From: Azoarcus sp.
GTDB taxonomy: Bacteria > Pseudomonadota > Gammaproteobacteria > Burkholderiales > Rhodocyclaceae
Length of the DNA: 64,000 nucleotides
Direction: 5' to 3'
NCBI GenBank assembly: GCA_030604735.1
Contig: JAUVVG010000026.1
Location: 1 to 64,000, forward strand
The notes beneath the pieces were generated by a model. The model was given only the letters and a program-made list of their open reading frames with translations. It had not been told where the DNA came from and searched no databases. The translations under genes were made by a program, and so were the position numbers. Below are positions 26,036 through 35,387 of the stretch, piece by piece. How positions within the stretch are numbered: position 1 is the first letter of the stretch; each line of letters begins with the position of its first letter.

Positions 26036-26842
26036 ATGCACGCTGTGGAAGCTTCATCGCCCCCTTTTTCCGAACCGCGAGGGCAAGCCACGACCCTTCG
26101 ATCCGATCAATCCCTGGCTTGCATAACGAAACCTCTTCCTGTTGCCTCCGCTGCCATAAATCCCGACTTCACCTTCGTCGGCAATGGATACCACATCCGC
26201 TTTGCCAACGATGCGAGTTGCCTGCAAACCCAGGTGAGCCGTTTGATTCAGAGAATGTACGGTTCCAAGGGCTTGCAGGCTTACGGGGGGCCGACTGGCC
26301 CCACTGCGGTCACCGACCAGATGACACTCGCGGCCTGTGCCGGAGACAAGGTGTTCGGCACGCTGACGCTGGGCATCGACTCGGGTGGCGGCCTGCTGGC
26401 CGATACCCTCTACCGTCGTGAGATAGATGCCGTGCGGGCACGGGGTGGACGCGTTGCCGAGGTCACCCGGCTGGCCATGGATCCCGAGTTGAACAGCCAG
26501 GATGTGATGGCCAGCATCTTCCAGATCACCTTTCTCCTCGCACGCGACATTCATCGTGTTTCGGATCTTTTCGTCGAAGTTCACCCACGCCACGCCGCGT
26601 TCTACGAGCGCACGATGGGCTACCGGGTGGCGGGCCCGGTGCGCTGCTGTCCGCGGGTGAATGCCCCGGCGGTGTTGTTGCACCTGTGCCTGCATTACGC
26701 AGAATCGCAGATTCAACGCTTTGCCGGCCGCGCCACCAGCAGTTGCCGGAGCTTCTATACGCGTTGCTTCGGCCCTGCCGAGAAAACCTCACTGTTGAAT
26801 GCGCTGGCACCTCCGCCGGTTTCGACCGCCTCGACCGCCTGA
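26036..26842 (+). CDS. FeeM-type N-acyl amino acid synthase (PEP-CTERM-associated acyltransferase)
   Basis: The 268-residue GNAT-fold protein resembles the FeeM catalytic core, which joins a fatty acyl group from acyl-ACP to an amino acid. Conserved stretches are KVFGTLTLGIDSGGGLLADT, RVAEVTRLAMDPELNSQDVM and DLFVEVHPRHAAFYERTMGY. The frame is open back to 25871, but the first 55 codons are AT-rich and unlike the rest; the ATG at 26036 has AGGA nine bases upstream. It diverges from the export lipoprotein gene, and related acyltransferases accompany exosortase loci. The product and amino acid are unknown. Confidence 0.8.
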   Translation: MHAVEASSPPFSEPRGQATTLRSDQSLACITKPLPVASAAINPDFTFVGNGYHIRFANDASCLQTQVSRLIQRMYGSKGLQAYGGPTGPTAVTDQMTLAACAGDKVFGTLTLGIDSGGGLLADTLYRREIDAVRARGGRVAEVTRLAMDPELNSQDVMASIFQITFLLARDIHRVSDLFVEVHPRHAAFYERTMGYRVAGPVRCCPRVNAPAVLLHLCLHYAESQIQRFAGRATSSCRSFYTRCFGPAEKTSLLNALAPPPVSTASTA

Positions 26843-26938
26843 TCCATTGCCGAACGCTGCCGTTCCGACTCCTTGTCGAGAGACACTGGACAGACCCAAC
26901 CGTATTGCATGCTGCGCCATGACGAATACAATGACGTC

Positions 26939-28345
26939 ATGGACACGAAAATCATTCATCATGGCGCCAGACATGGCGTGACCGGCTCGTGCCACGAGCT
27001 GGTCGTAGACGAGCGCAACAGCCTGCTGATCGACTGCGGACTGTTCCAGGGGGCGGAGACCTCGCCCGATGGCAAAGCCAGCGCGGAGCAACTGGAAATC
27101 GGCTTTCCGATCGGTACGATCCGGGCGCTGGTGGCGACCCATGTGCATATCGACCACGTCGGGCGGATTCCCTACCTGCTGGCAGCCGGGTTCACCGGCC
27201 CGATCTACTGCAGCGAGCCGTCGGCGCGCCTGCTACCCATCGTACTGGCTGATGCATTCGCGATCGGCTTCACCCGTGATACGCGGCTGATCGAGCGTTA
27301 CCTGCGCATCGTCGAGTCACGCATCGTCGCCCTGCCCTACAAGACCTGGCATACGGTCATCGACCAGCCGGCGATGCGCTGTAGGATCCGCCTGCAGCGT
27401 GCCGGTCACATCCTGGGTTCGGCCTATGTGGAATGCGACCTCCAGAACCTGAAAACCGGGTCACGCAAGCGGGTGTTGTTTTCCGGCGACCTCGGCGCAC
27501 CGCATGCGCCCCTGTTGCCCGCACCCAAACCGCCCTGGCATGCGGACGTGGTCGTACTCGAGAGCACCTACGGCGATCGGGCACACGAGGATAGGCGCAA
27601 CCGTCGTCAACGCTTCGAGGCCATCCTGGCGCATGCCTTATCCGATGGCGGCACGGTGGTGATTCCGGCGTTCAGCATCGGTCGCACCCAGGAGCTGCTG
27701 TACGAGATCGAGGACATCCTCTTCCGCAAACAGCAAGCCAGTAGTACCGAACGCATCTGGGCGCAGCTGCGGGTGTATCTCGATTCGCCGCTGGCCAAGC
27801 GCTTCACCGACGAGTACCGGCGCTTGAAGCCTTTCTGGGACGCCGAGGCCTTGGCACGGGTGCGTGGCGGGCGGCGTTCGCTGGCCTTCGAGCAACTGGT
27901 CGCGATCGACGACCACAACGAACACCTCGCCAATGTGCGTCGCCTCGCCGGCAACACCGAACCCGCGATCGTGATCGCCGCGAGCGGCATGTGCGCCGGC
28001 GGACGGGTGGTGAACTACCTCAAGGCCATGCTCGGCGACCCGCGCAACGACGTGCTGCTCATGGGCTACCAGGCCGAGGGCACGCCCGGGCGGGCGATCC
28101 AACGCTTCGGACCGCGCGGCGGATACGTCGAGCTCGATGGCGATCGGATCACCATCCGCGCCGGCATCCACACCTTGTCCGGCTACTCGGCGCATGCCGA
28201 CCGCGACGACCTGACCCGCTTCGTGACCCGCATGCGCCACCTGCCGGAAGAGGTGCGCCTGATCCACGGCGACCCGCCCGCCCGCGAAGCGCTCGCCCGT
28301 CACCTCACCGAAAAAACCGGAGGCAAGGTGCGAGTGGTCGTCTGA
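26939..28345 (+). CDS. Beta-CASP metallo-beta-lactamase-fold hydrolase (RNase-like)
   Basis: A 468-residue protein with the metal motif HVHIDHVG (His68, His70, Asp72, His73), further ligands in GHILGSAYVE and FSGDLG, and a beta-CASP domain in the middle (FSIGRTQELLYEIEDIL, VYLDSPLAKRFTDEY). The C-terminus has IAASGMCAGGRVVNYLK and GIHTLSGYSAHADRDDL. This is the bacterial CPSF73-like group, presumed zinc-dependent RNA endo- or exonucleases. The ATG at 26939 matches the usual family N-terminus; the upstream extension does not. No functional link to the exopolysaccharide genes is evident. Confidence 0.92.
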   Translation: MDTKIIHHGARHGVTGSCHELVVDERNSLLIDCGLFQGAETSPDGKASAEQLEIGFPIGTIRALVATHVHIDHVGRIPYLLAAGFTGPIYCSEPSARLLPIVLADAFAIGFTRDTRLIERYLRIVESRIVALPYKTWHTVIDQPAMRCRIRLQRAGHILGSAYVECDLQNLKTGSRKRVLFSGDLGAPHAPLLPAPKPPWHADVVVLESTYGDRAHEDRRNRRQRFEAILAHALSDGGTVVIPAFSIGRTQELLYEIEDILFRKQQASSTERIWAQLRVYLDSPLAKRFTDEYRRLKPFWDAEALARVRGGRRSLAFEQLVAIDDHNEHLANVRRLAGNTEPAIVIAASGMCAGGRVVNYLKAMLGDPRNDVLLMGYQAEGTPGRAIQRFGPRGGYVELDGDRITIRAGIHTLSGYSAHADRDDLTRFVTRMRHLPEEVRLIHGDPPAREALARHLTEKTGGKVRVVV

Positions 28346-28443
28346 CGCTCGGGTGATCGCCTGACGCGGGCATGATCACCAGCGGTTTCGCAGAATTGCT
28401 TGACACTTGTATCATCGGGAACCCACTCAACGGTACCCGACGC

Positions 28444-31400
28444 ATGAACGCTCCCGTCACCCCGCCCGCCGTCACGCCAGCCCCTCTCGCCGACGTCAGC
28501 CTGGAAGACAAGTACGCGCTGCACGAAGGCGTGGCCTTCATGAGTGGAATGCAGGCGCTGGTGCGCGTGGCCATGCATGTCCGCGACCGGGGCGAGCGGC
28601 TGGGCTACAGGCTCGGCGGCTATGTGTCGGGTTATCGCGGTTCGCCGGTGGGTACGCTGGACATGGCCTTGTGGAGCGCGAAGCCTCACCTCGAGCCGCG
28701 TGACATCCGCTTCCAGCCTGGCGTGAACGAGGATCTCGCCGCCACTGCGGTGTGGGGCAGCCAGCAGGTCCATCTGCTCGGCGGGTCCGACTTCGATGGC
28801 GTATTTGGCCTGTGGTATGGCAAGTCGCCCGGCGTTGACCGCACGCTGGACGCGTTCCGCCATGCCAACTGCGCCGGCACCGCACCGCTCGGCGGCGTAC
28901 TGGCAATCGCCGGTGACGACCCGAACGCGGTATCGAGCACCGTCACCGGCTGCTCCGATTACGATTTCGTCTCGGTCGGCATGCCTATCCTGTATCCGGC
29001 CAGCGTGCAGGAGATGCTCGACTACGGCGTGATGGGCATCGAGTTGTCGCGCTACAGCGGCTGCTGGGTCGGGCTCAAGGCGGTCACCGATATCGCCGAG
29101 AGCTCGGCCATCGTCGACGTCGCCATCGACCGGGTACCACTGGCCTGGCCGGCACTCGAGGCGGACAGTGAGCGCAGGCGTGACAGTCTGGGCGGTGGCA
29201 GTGGCACCGCCAATCTCAATGACGTCGCGAACGATGTCCACATCCGCTGGCCGGACAACCGGGTCGAGCAGGAAAAGCGTCTGTATACGGTCAAGCTCCC
29301 GCGCGCCAAGGCCTTCGCCCGGCTCACCGGCCTGAACCAGTGCGTGACTGAGCCCAGTGACGCCCGCATCGGCATCGTCTCCGCGGGCAAGCCCTGGGCC
29401 GACCTGATGCAGGCACTGGCCGACCTCGGGCTGGGCCAGGAGGCACTCGCGAGCCACGGGGTGCGCCTGTTCAAGCTCGGGATGATCTACCCGCTCGATG
29501 AGCAGCAGATCCTGGGCTTCGCCGAGGGGCTGGGCACTGTCCTGGTCATCGAAGAGAAGCGCGGACTGATCGAGGACCAGATCAAGTCCATCCTCTATGC
29601 GCAGCAGGGACGACCGGCCCTGCTGGGCAAGCGCGGCCAGGACGGTACTCCGTTGGTGCCCGAGCATGGCGAGACCAGCCCGGCGATGCTGGCCGAGGTG
29701 ATCGCACGTGCCCTGCCGCAACTCGTCGCCGGCCCCACCGCGCAAGCCCGCCTCTCGGCGCTTGGCGCGAAACATGACGCACTCGTCAAACTGGCTGCGG
29801 GTGCGGCCCTGCCCACCCGGACCCCGTTCTTCTGTTCCGGCTGCCCGCACAACAGCTCCACCACGGTGCCGGACGGCAGCCTCGCGCTGGCCGGCATCGG
29901 CTGCCACTGGCTGTCATTGTTCATGGACCGGCGCAACGAGACCTTCACCCAGATGGGCGCGGAAGGCGCGACCTGGCTGGGCGCGATGGGTTTCAGCCAA
30001 CGCGACCATGTGTTTGTGAACATCGGCGACGGCACCTATCACCACTCCGGTCTGCTCGCGATCCGTGCGGCGATCTATGCCCAAGCCAACATCACCTACA
30101 AGCTGCTGTTCAACGACGCGGTGGCGATGACCGGCGGGCAAATGGTATCGGATACCTTCACCCCGCAGCAGATCGTGCGCCAACTGCTGGCCGAGGGCGT
30201 CGGCAAGGTGGTGGTGGTCTCGGACCATCCCGAGAAGTATCGCGAGATCGGGGAGCCCAACGGCGGTTTTCCGGCCGGTGTCAGCTTGCATGGCCGTGAC
30301 GAGTTGGATGCGATCCAGCGCATGCTGCGCGACACCTCGGGCGTGACCGCGCTGGTCTATGACCAGACCTGCGCCGCCGAGAAGCGCCGCCGGCGCAAGC
30401 GCGGCACAATGGTCGATCCGGACGTGCGCGCCTTCATCAATGACGCGGTGTGCGAAGGCTGCGGCGACTGTTCGGTGCAGTCGAACTGCATCTCGGTCGA
30501 ACCGCTCGAAACCGAGCTCGGCCGCAAGCGCCAGATCAACCAGTCGGCCTGCAACAAGGACTTGAAATGCGTTGATGGTTTTTGCCCGAGCTTCGTGACA
30601 ATCGAGGGTGCCAGGCCGCGCCGGGCCACTGCTGCGGCCCAGCGCGATCCCGAAACCCCTCTGGTGCCGGGGGACGATCCCTCTCTGCCGCGCGCCACCC
30701 CGCGCTTACCCGACACGCCCCCTGCACTTCCTCGCCCCGCAACGCGCAGGCTCGATGCCGTGCACGAGACGGTGATCACCGGCATCGGCGGCACCGGCGT
30801 GATCACGATCGGCGCGATTCTGGCGATGGCCGCGCGGCTGGAAGGCCGCAGCGCGACCTGCCTGGACCAGACCGGCATCGCGCAGAAAAACGGGGCGGTG
30901 CTCTCCCATGTGCGCATCGCCCCGGCGGCCGATGCGCTGCACGCACCGCGCATCTCGGCGACCAATGCCGACCTCGTGCTCGGCTGCGACATGATGGTCG
31001 CAGCCAGCCCGGCCGCGCTGGCGACGATGGCCCCCGGGACCAGCCAGGTCGCGCTGAACACCCACCTCGCGCCGCATGCCGCTTTCGTCAAGGACCCGGT
31101 ACATACGCGACTCGATGCCGACGGGCTCGCTGACACCAGCGCGGCCGCCGCCGGCCCGGCACAGGTCCATGCCCTGCCCGCCACCCGGATCGCCGAACAG
31201 GTCTTCGGCGACGCGATCGCGACCAACATGATCCTGCTCGGTTACGCCCTGCAGCACGGCTGGCTGCCGGTATCGCTCGAGGCGATCCAGCGCGCGATCG
31301 AACTCAACGGTGTCGCGGTCAAGGCCAACCTCGATGCGCTCGATTGCGGCCGTCGCGCTGCGCTCGACCTGAGCGCCCTGCTGCGCAGCACCGCCCCGGT

Positions 31401-32157
31401 CCGGCCGATCGCCCTGCTGCGCCAGGGCAAACGCCAGCCCGGGGCGACGCATGACCTCACACCTGGCATCACGATCGAAGCGTTCATCGCAGCCCGTCGC
31501 ACCGACCTGGTGCGCTATCAGAACGAGGCCTACGCCGCCCGTTACCAGGCCCTGCTCGACAAGGTACGGGCAGCCGAAACACGCGCCTGCCCCGGCGAGG
31601 AATCCCTGAGCCGGACTGTCGCACTACAGGCTTTCCGCGTGATGGCCTACAAGGACGAATACGAGGTCGCCCGCCTCTACACGGACGGACGTTTCGCGGA
31701 CAAAATCGCCGCAGGCTTCGAGAGCAGCCAGGCCGACCGCCCGATCCGGGTCAACTTCCACCTCGCGCCACCGTTGCTTTCCAAACGGGACCCGCACACC
31801 GGCCAGTTGCGCAAGCGCCGCTTCGGCCCGCATACGATAAGCGCCATGCACCTGCTCGCCCGTTTGAAAGCTTTGCGCGGCACCGCCTTCGACCCATTCG
31901 GCCGCAGCACCGAGCGCCGCCTGGAGCGCGCCCTGGCCGACACCTATCTCGAAACGATCGATGCGCTGCTGCCCTGGCTGAACCCTGACAACCACGCCAA
32001 GGCGGTCGAGATCGCGACCATCCCCGAGGCGATCCGCGGCTTCGGCCATGTCAAGCACCGCAACTTACAGGCGACCCTGCCACGCTGGCAGGCCGCGGCG
32101 ACCGAGACGCCAGCCGAGCAAGTGATAGCGCGCTACGCGGCCTCGGCCGCGCGCTGA
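28444..32157 (+). CDS. Indolepyruvate ferredoxin oxidoreductase, single-chain form
   Basis: The 1237-residue enzyme fuses the IorA and IorB functions and oxidatively decarboxylates aryl- or branched-chain 2-oxo acids to acyl-CoA, passing electrons to ferredoxin. In order: N-terminal pyrimidine-binding domain (GYVSGYRGSPVGTLDMALW), TPP domain (GIGCHWLS, NIGDGTYHHSG), an iron-sulfur region with Cys670, Cys673, Cys676 and Cys682 followed by ACNKDLKCVDGFCP, and the gamma-type domain (TGIGGTGVITIGAILAMAA). The start MNAPVTPP suits the family; TTCGCA-N17-TATCAT just upstream (28387-28415) is a possible promoter. Such one-chain enzymes serve aromatic amino-acid breakdown. No neighbour shares the pathway. 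Confidence 0.95.
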   Translation: MNAPVTPPAVTPAPLADVSLEDKYALHEGVAFMSGMQALVRVAMHVRDRGERLGYRLGGYVSGYRGSPVGTLDMALWSAKPHLEPRDIRFQPGVNEDLAATAVWGSQQVHLLGGSDFDGVFGLWYGKSPGVDRTLDAFRHANCAGTAPLGGVLAIAGDDPNAVSSTVTGCSDYDFVSVGMPILYPASVQEMLDYGVMGIELSRYSGCWVGLKAVTDIAESSAIVDVAIDRVPLAWPALEADSERRRDSLGGGSGTANLNDVANDVHIRWPDNRVEQEKRLYTVKLPRAKAFARLTGLNQCVTEPSDARIGIVSAGKPWADLMQALADLGLGQEALASHGVRLFKLGMIYPLDEQQILGFAEGLGTVLVIEEKRGLIEDQIKSILYAQQGRPALLGKRGQDGTPLVPEHGETSPAMLAEVIARALPQLVAGPTAQARLSALGAKHDALVKLAAGAALPTRTPFFCSGCPHNSSTTVPDGSLALAGIGCHWLSLFMDRRNETFTQMGAEGATWLGAMGFSQRDHVFVNIGDGTYHHSGLLAIRAAIYAQANITYKLLFNDAVAMTGGQMVSDTFTPQQIVRQLLAEGVGKVVVVSDHPEKYREIGEPNGGFPAGVSLHGRDELDAIQRMLRDTSGVTALVYDQTCAAEKRRRRKRGTMVDPDVRAFINDAVCEGCGDCSVQSNCISVEPLETELGRKRQINQSACNKDLKCVDGFCPSFVTIEGARPRRATAAAQRDPETPLVPGDDPSLPRATPRLPDTPPALPRPATRRLDAVHETVITGIGGTGVITIGAILAMAARLEGRSATCLDQTGIAQKNGAVLSHVRIAPAADALHAPRISATNADLVLGCDMMVAASPAALATMAPGTSQVALNTHLAPHAAFVKDPVHTRLDADGLADTSAAAAGPAQVHALPATRIAEQVFGDAIATNMILLGYALQHGWLPVSLEAIQRAIELNGVAVKANLDALDCGRRAALDLSALLRSTAPVRPIALLRQGKRQPGATHDLTPGITIEAFIAARRTDLVRYQNEAYAARYQALLDKVRAAETRACPGEESLSRTVALQAFRVMAYKDEYEVARLYTDGRFADKIAAGFESSQADRPIRVNFHLAPPLLSKRDPHTGQLRKRRFGPHTISAMHLLARLKALRGTAFDPFGRSTERRLERALADTYLETIDALLPWLNPDNHAKAVEIATIPEAIRGFGHVKHRNLQATLPRWQAAATETPAEQVIARYAASAAR

Positions 32158-32199
32158 TTGATGCACGTTCGCCGATAAGACGGCGTGTAGCTCAGGGCC

Positions 32200-32928
32200 T
32201 CAGCCGTTCTGCCCCGACACCAGCCGAACATGCGTATCGGCAGCCTCGTGTGATCCGGACGCATCGACCGCGGCGATCGCCCGCATCATCCGGATCGCCG
32301 CGCAGGCGGCGCCGAAGCCGTTGTCGATGTTGACCGTGACCACGCCGGGCGCGCAGGACGCCAGTGCGCTCGACAATGCCGCCTGGCCTCCACTCGCGAC
32401 GCCATAGCCTACCGAGGCGGGCACCGCGATCAGCGGCGCGTCGATCAGTCCGGCCAGCACGCTGAACAAGGCGCCTTCCATGCCGGCGACCGCGATCACG
32501 CAGCGAAACGCGCGGATCTCCTCGATTCTGCGCATCAGCCGCCACAGCCCGGCCACGCCGACATCGGCGATGACCGGCGCGTGATAGCCGGCGAAGGCGA
32601 GGCAGCGCGCCGCCTCCCGCGCAACCGGCAGGTCGGAGGTGCCGGCACAGACGATGCCCGGCCCGATCCGGATCGGCGCCGGCACCGGGCCATGAAAAGC
32701 CGTCCTGGAGAGCGGGTCGTAGTCGAAGGCGCCCGCACCGAGGCCTTGCAGCACCGCCGCCCTTTCCTCGTCCAGCCGGGTCAGCAGCAGGGGCCGCTCT
32801 TCCGCCGCCACGATGATGGCCTGCAGCTGGGCATCGGACTTGCCGTCGCAGAGAATCGCCTCGGCAACGCCGGTGCGGCGCTCCCGACCCCAGTCGATTT
32901 CAAACTCTCTCGTGTCCATCTCGCTCAT
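32200..32928 (-). CDS. larB: Nickel-pincer cofactor biosynthesis protein LarB
   Basis: The 242-residue enzyme carboxylates and hydrolyses nicotinic acid adenine dinucleotide, the first step of the nickel-pincer cofactor. The C-terminal PurE-like domain is clear: CAGTSDLPVAREAARCLAFA, IAVAGMEGALFSVLAGLIDA, IAVPASVGYGVASGGQAAL and VNIDNGFGAACAA. Its ATG overlaps the larE stop (ATGA); the frame continues upstream through larE without support. It is the last gene of a four-gene lar operon on the minus strand. Confidence 0.95.
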   Translation of the reverse strand: MSEMDTREFEIDWGRERRTGVAEAILCDGKSDAQLQAIIVAAEERPLLLTRLDEERAAVLQGLGAGAFDYDPLSRTAFHGPVPAPIRIGPGIVCAGTSDLPVAREAARCLAFAGYHAPVIADVGVAGLWRLMRRIEEIRAFRCVIAVAGMEGALFSVLAGLIDAPLIAVPASVGYGVASGGQAALSSALASCAPGVVTVNIDNGFGAACAAIRMMRAIAAVDASGSHEAADTHVRLVSGQNG

Positions 32929-33722
32929 GCCGCGATCCGCCTCAGAAAGGCCGCGCCTCGTCGGTAGGCACGCAAGCCGGCGAAGGGCCGACCCGCGGCG
33001 CTGCAGAACGCTGTGGCCCAGCGCTCGACCTCGTCCCGCAACGCGCCCTCCGGCGGCCCGGAACACTCCAGGACCACGCCTTCAGCGGTGATCCGGCATC
33101 GAACCGATCCGTCGCCCGGCAACAAGCGGGTCAGCTGCAGTTCGGCCGACTCGATGAAGGCGAGGGTGACCGGATCGACCGCGATGCCGGTTTCGATCCG
33201 GCTCGACAGGCAGGGCTGGGCCGGCAAGGCCGCCAGGTCGTCGAGCCCCTCGGCCGCCGCCATCGCGTAGATGTCGCGCTTGGTGATCTCCGCCTCGACA
33301 TAGGGGTGGCGAATATGATGATGGTGGGCGGCTTCCAGGCCGGGGCGATAGTCGCTGAGATCATCGACATTGGTGCCGGACGCGATCGCGCCGGCGGTCA
33401 TCGCACGAATCGAGGCATAGAGGTTTTGCTTGCAGTGGAAGCAGCGATCGACCGGATTGGCACGATAGGCCGGGTCGGCCATCTCGCCGGCGTCGATGAT
33501 ACGCAGCGTCCAGCCGTGACGGGCGGCATGGGTGCGAACGCGGTCGGTCGCGGCGGCCGGCACCGCCGGCGACACCGCATGGACGACCGTCATGTCGGCG
33601 CGCGACGCGGCATGGGCCAGATAGGCCAGCACCATGCTGTCCACCCCGCCGCTGACCGCGATCGAAAGCGTCGGCTCCTGGTCCAGCACGGCGATCAGGG
33701 CCTCTCGTTTGGTATTGTTCAT
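32925..33722 (-). CDS. larE: Sulfur-donating cofactor protein LarE
   Basis: The 265-residue PP-loop enzyme adenylates the LarB product and donates sulfur to it. The PP-loop SGGVDSM starts at residue 24. PCLSSRIETG places Cys171 where the sacrificial cysteine of Lactiplantibacillus LarE (Cys176) lies, so this is likely the sulfur-sacrificing type. Two more cysteines, Cys94 and Cys97 in RCFHCKQNLY, are usual in the family. The gene overlaps larC and larB by four bases on each side. Confidence 0.94.
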   Translation of the reverse strand: MNNTKREALIAVLDQEPTLSIAVSGGVDSMVLAYLAHAASRADMTVVHAVSPAVPAAATDRVRTHAARHGWTLRIIDAGEMADPAYRANPVDRCFHCKQNLYASIRAMTAGAIASGTNVDDLSDYRPGLEAAHHHHIRHPYVEAEITKRDIYAMAAAEGLDDLAALPAQPCLSSRIETGIAVDPVTLAFIESAELQLTRLLPGDGSVRCRITAEGVVLECSGPPEGALRDEVERWATAFCSAAGRPFAGLRAYRRGAAFLRRIAA

Positions 33723-35365
33723 GATGCGTCGTCCTCGCTGTCGCTGCCACTGTCGCTGTCGCCCTCGCAGCAGCCCTCGAACTCGGCGCGGACCTTTGCC
33801 CGGCGCCGCCGCGCCAATCCATCCAGGGGCGCGATATCGTCGCTCTCGGCCTTGACCGTGGCACCGGATCCCGGTCTGAGCACCCGCTTGCGACGCAGGC
33901 TCATGCCTGCCGCCTCGCTCACGTCACCGCTGCGCTCCAGGCACTGCCGTTGCGCAAACACCCAGCGCAGGCCGATCGTCGATGTTTCATGAAAGCACGC
34001 ATTGCGCACGTCCGCCAGCCGGCCGGGCTCGACCAGCAGCCGGAAGTCGTGCACCGGGCGCCCCTTCTTGCCCAGGCGGTGGCCTAGGCTCAGATCGATC
34101 ACACCGGCTACCGCACGGAGGCGCTCGGCCGCCACACCGATCTCCTCACCGGTCATGTCGTCGACGTCGAAATCGATCACCGCGACCCGCTCGGACGCGT
34201 CACTGTCCGACGTGAAAGCAGGAGGTTCGGCTTGCGACGAGGCCACCTCGACATACTCCAGAGCCCGCAGGATATTGGGGATGCCATCCAGGCTGCGACG
34301 ACCGGCGCCGGTGCCGATGCTGCGCAAGCTCGCCGTCGCCGGCAGCGGGGCGGACCCGGTGCGGGTCAGGTAGGCGACGATCGCTGCGCCGGTGGGCGTG
34401 ACCCGCTCGCCGCCGACACCGTCGTCCCGCCACTGATGACCGCGCAGGATCTCGGCGGTCGCCGGTGCCGGCACCGGTAGCAGTCCATGCTGGGTTCTGA
34501 CCAGGCCACGCCCGACGGGCAGCGGGGACACGCTCCAGCTGTGCGCCGGCAATGCCGCGATGATGCTGCCGGCCGCGACGATGTCCATCAGCGAATCCCA
34601 GTCGCCCACCTCGTGAAAGTGCACCGCCTCCGGCGCGACCCTGTGAATCCGACCCTCGGCCTCGGCAATGACCCTCAAGATACCGCTGGCCCGCTCGGCC
34701 GTACCCGGGTGAAGCGCGGCCGATTCGATGCGCGCCAGCAGATCCGCGCAAGCCGTTCCATGCTGCCCTGCCCCACCGCGCGAGCGCGATGGATCCGGAT
34801 CCTTGCAGCCGTCCCGCGCTCGCTCACAGTGCTGGCCGGGCTGATGGGCCTGCTCGTGGCCCTTCTCGCGGACAGGGTAGTGATCGTGGGCGCGTTCCTG
34901 TGCATGTTCTCGACGTGGGTCGTGCCCGTGTTCGTGCCCGTGTTCGTGCCCGTGTTCGTGCCCGTGTTCGTGCCCGTGTTCGTGCCCGTGTTCGTGCCCG
35001 TGTTCGTGTTCGTGCCCGTGTTCGTGCTCGGGTTCGTGTTCGTGCTCGGGTTCGTGTTCGTGCCCGTGTTCGTGCTCGGGTTCGTGTTCGTGCTCGGGTT
35101 CGTGTTCGTGGCGGTGGTTGTGATCGGCGTCGTCCGCAGGGCGACCGGCAGCAAACTCGTTCGCCAGGCCGAAACGCAGTGCGGCAATGCCATTGCTGAT
35201 ACCTTCTTCGAGGGCCGGACCGGCCGCATCGGCCGGTTTGACCGCCGCCAGATCCGCGAACACGCGCGGCTGCAGGTCCGGACGGGCCGACAACAAGGCC
35301 GCGACGAACATGTCGCCGGCCACGCCACCGACCGCATCCAGATGGATGTGAAAACGTGCGCTCAT
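33719..35365 (-). CDS. larC: Nickel insertase LarC with a long His/Glu-rich insert
   Basis: The 548-residue protein is the CTP-dependent nickel insertase of the cofactor pathway. The N-terminus HIHLDAVGGVAGDMFVAALL and the later VHFHEVGDWDSLMDIVAAG and DFDVDDMTGEEIGVAAERL are typical. Between residues about 82 and 152 lies an insert of HEHEPEHEHGHEHG-type repeats, then more His-rich sequence; the usual LarC is near 400-430 residues and its His-rich loop much shorter. The insert probably binds and stores nickel. The tail after 525 is acidic and serine-rich (GDSDSGSDSEDD). ATG 35365 is chosen because the longer frame overlaps larA. Confidence 0.93.
   Translation of the reverse strand: MSARFHIHLDAVGGVAGDMFVAALLSARPDLQPRVFADLAAVKPADAAGPALEEGISNGIAALRFGLANEFAAGRPADDADHNHRHEHEPEHEHEPEHEHGHEHEPEHEHEPEHEHGHEHEHGHEHGHEHGHEHGHEHGHEHGHEHGHDPRREHAQERAHDHYPVREKGHEQAHQPGQHCERARDGCKDPDPSRSRGGAGQHGTACADLLARIESAALHPGTAERASGILRVIAEAEGRIHRVAPEAVHFHEVGDWDSLMDIVAAGSIIAALPAHSWSVSPLPVGRGLVRTQHGLLPVPAPATAEILRGHQWRDDGVGGERVTPTGAAIVAYLTRTGSAPLPATASLRSIGTGAGRRSLDGIPNILRALEYVEVASSQAEPPAFTSDSDASERVAVIDFDVDDMTGEEIGVAAERLRAVAGVIDLSLGHRLGKKGRPVHDFRLLVEPGRLADVRNACFHETSTIGLRWVFAQRQCLERSGDVSEAAGMSLRRKRVLRPGSGATVKAESDDIAPLDGLARRRRAKVRAEFEGCCEGDSDSGSDSEDDAS
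34912..35122 (-). repeat. Coding minisatellite for the LarC His/Glu repeat
   Basis: On the plus strand, the 12-base unit CGTGCCCGTGTT repeats seven times without change from 34921 to 35004, followed to about 35122 by variants with CGTGCTCGGGTT and CGTGTT. It encodes alternating His-Glu and His-Gly/Pro. The repeat length is a multiple of three, so gain or loss of units changes the insert without frameshift. Confidence 0.9.
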
Positions 35366-35387
35366 GTCACTCGAAAAAAGCACGGCG

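Noticed and set aside
28300-29907. Minus-strand frame of 535 codons
   Set aside because: Antisense to the first third of the indolepyruvate oxidoreductase gene, with no recognisable domain.
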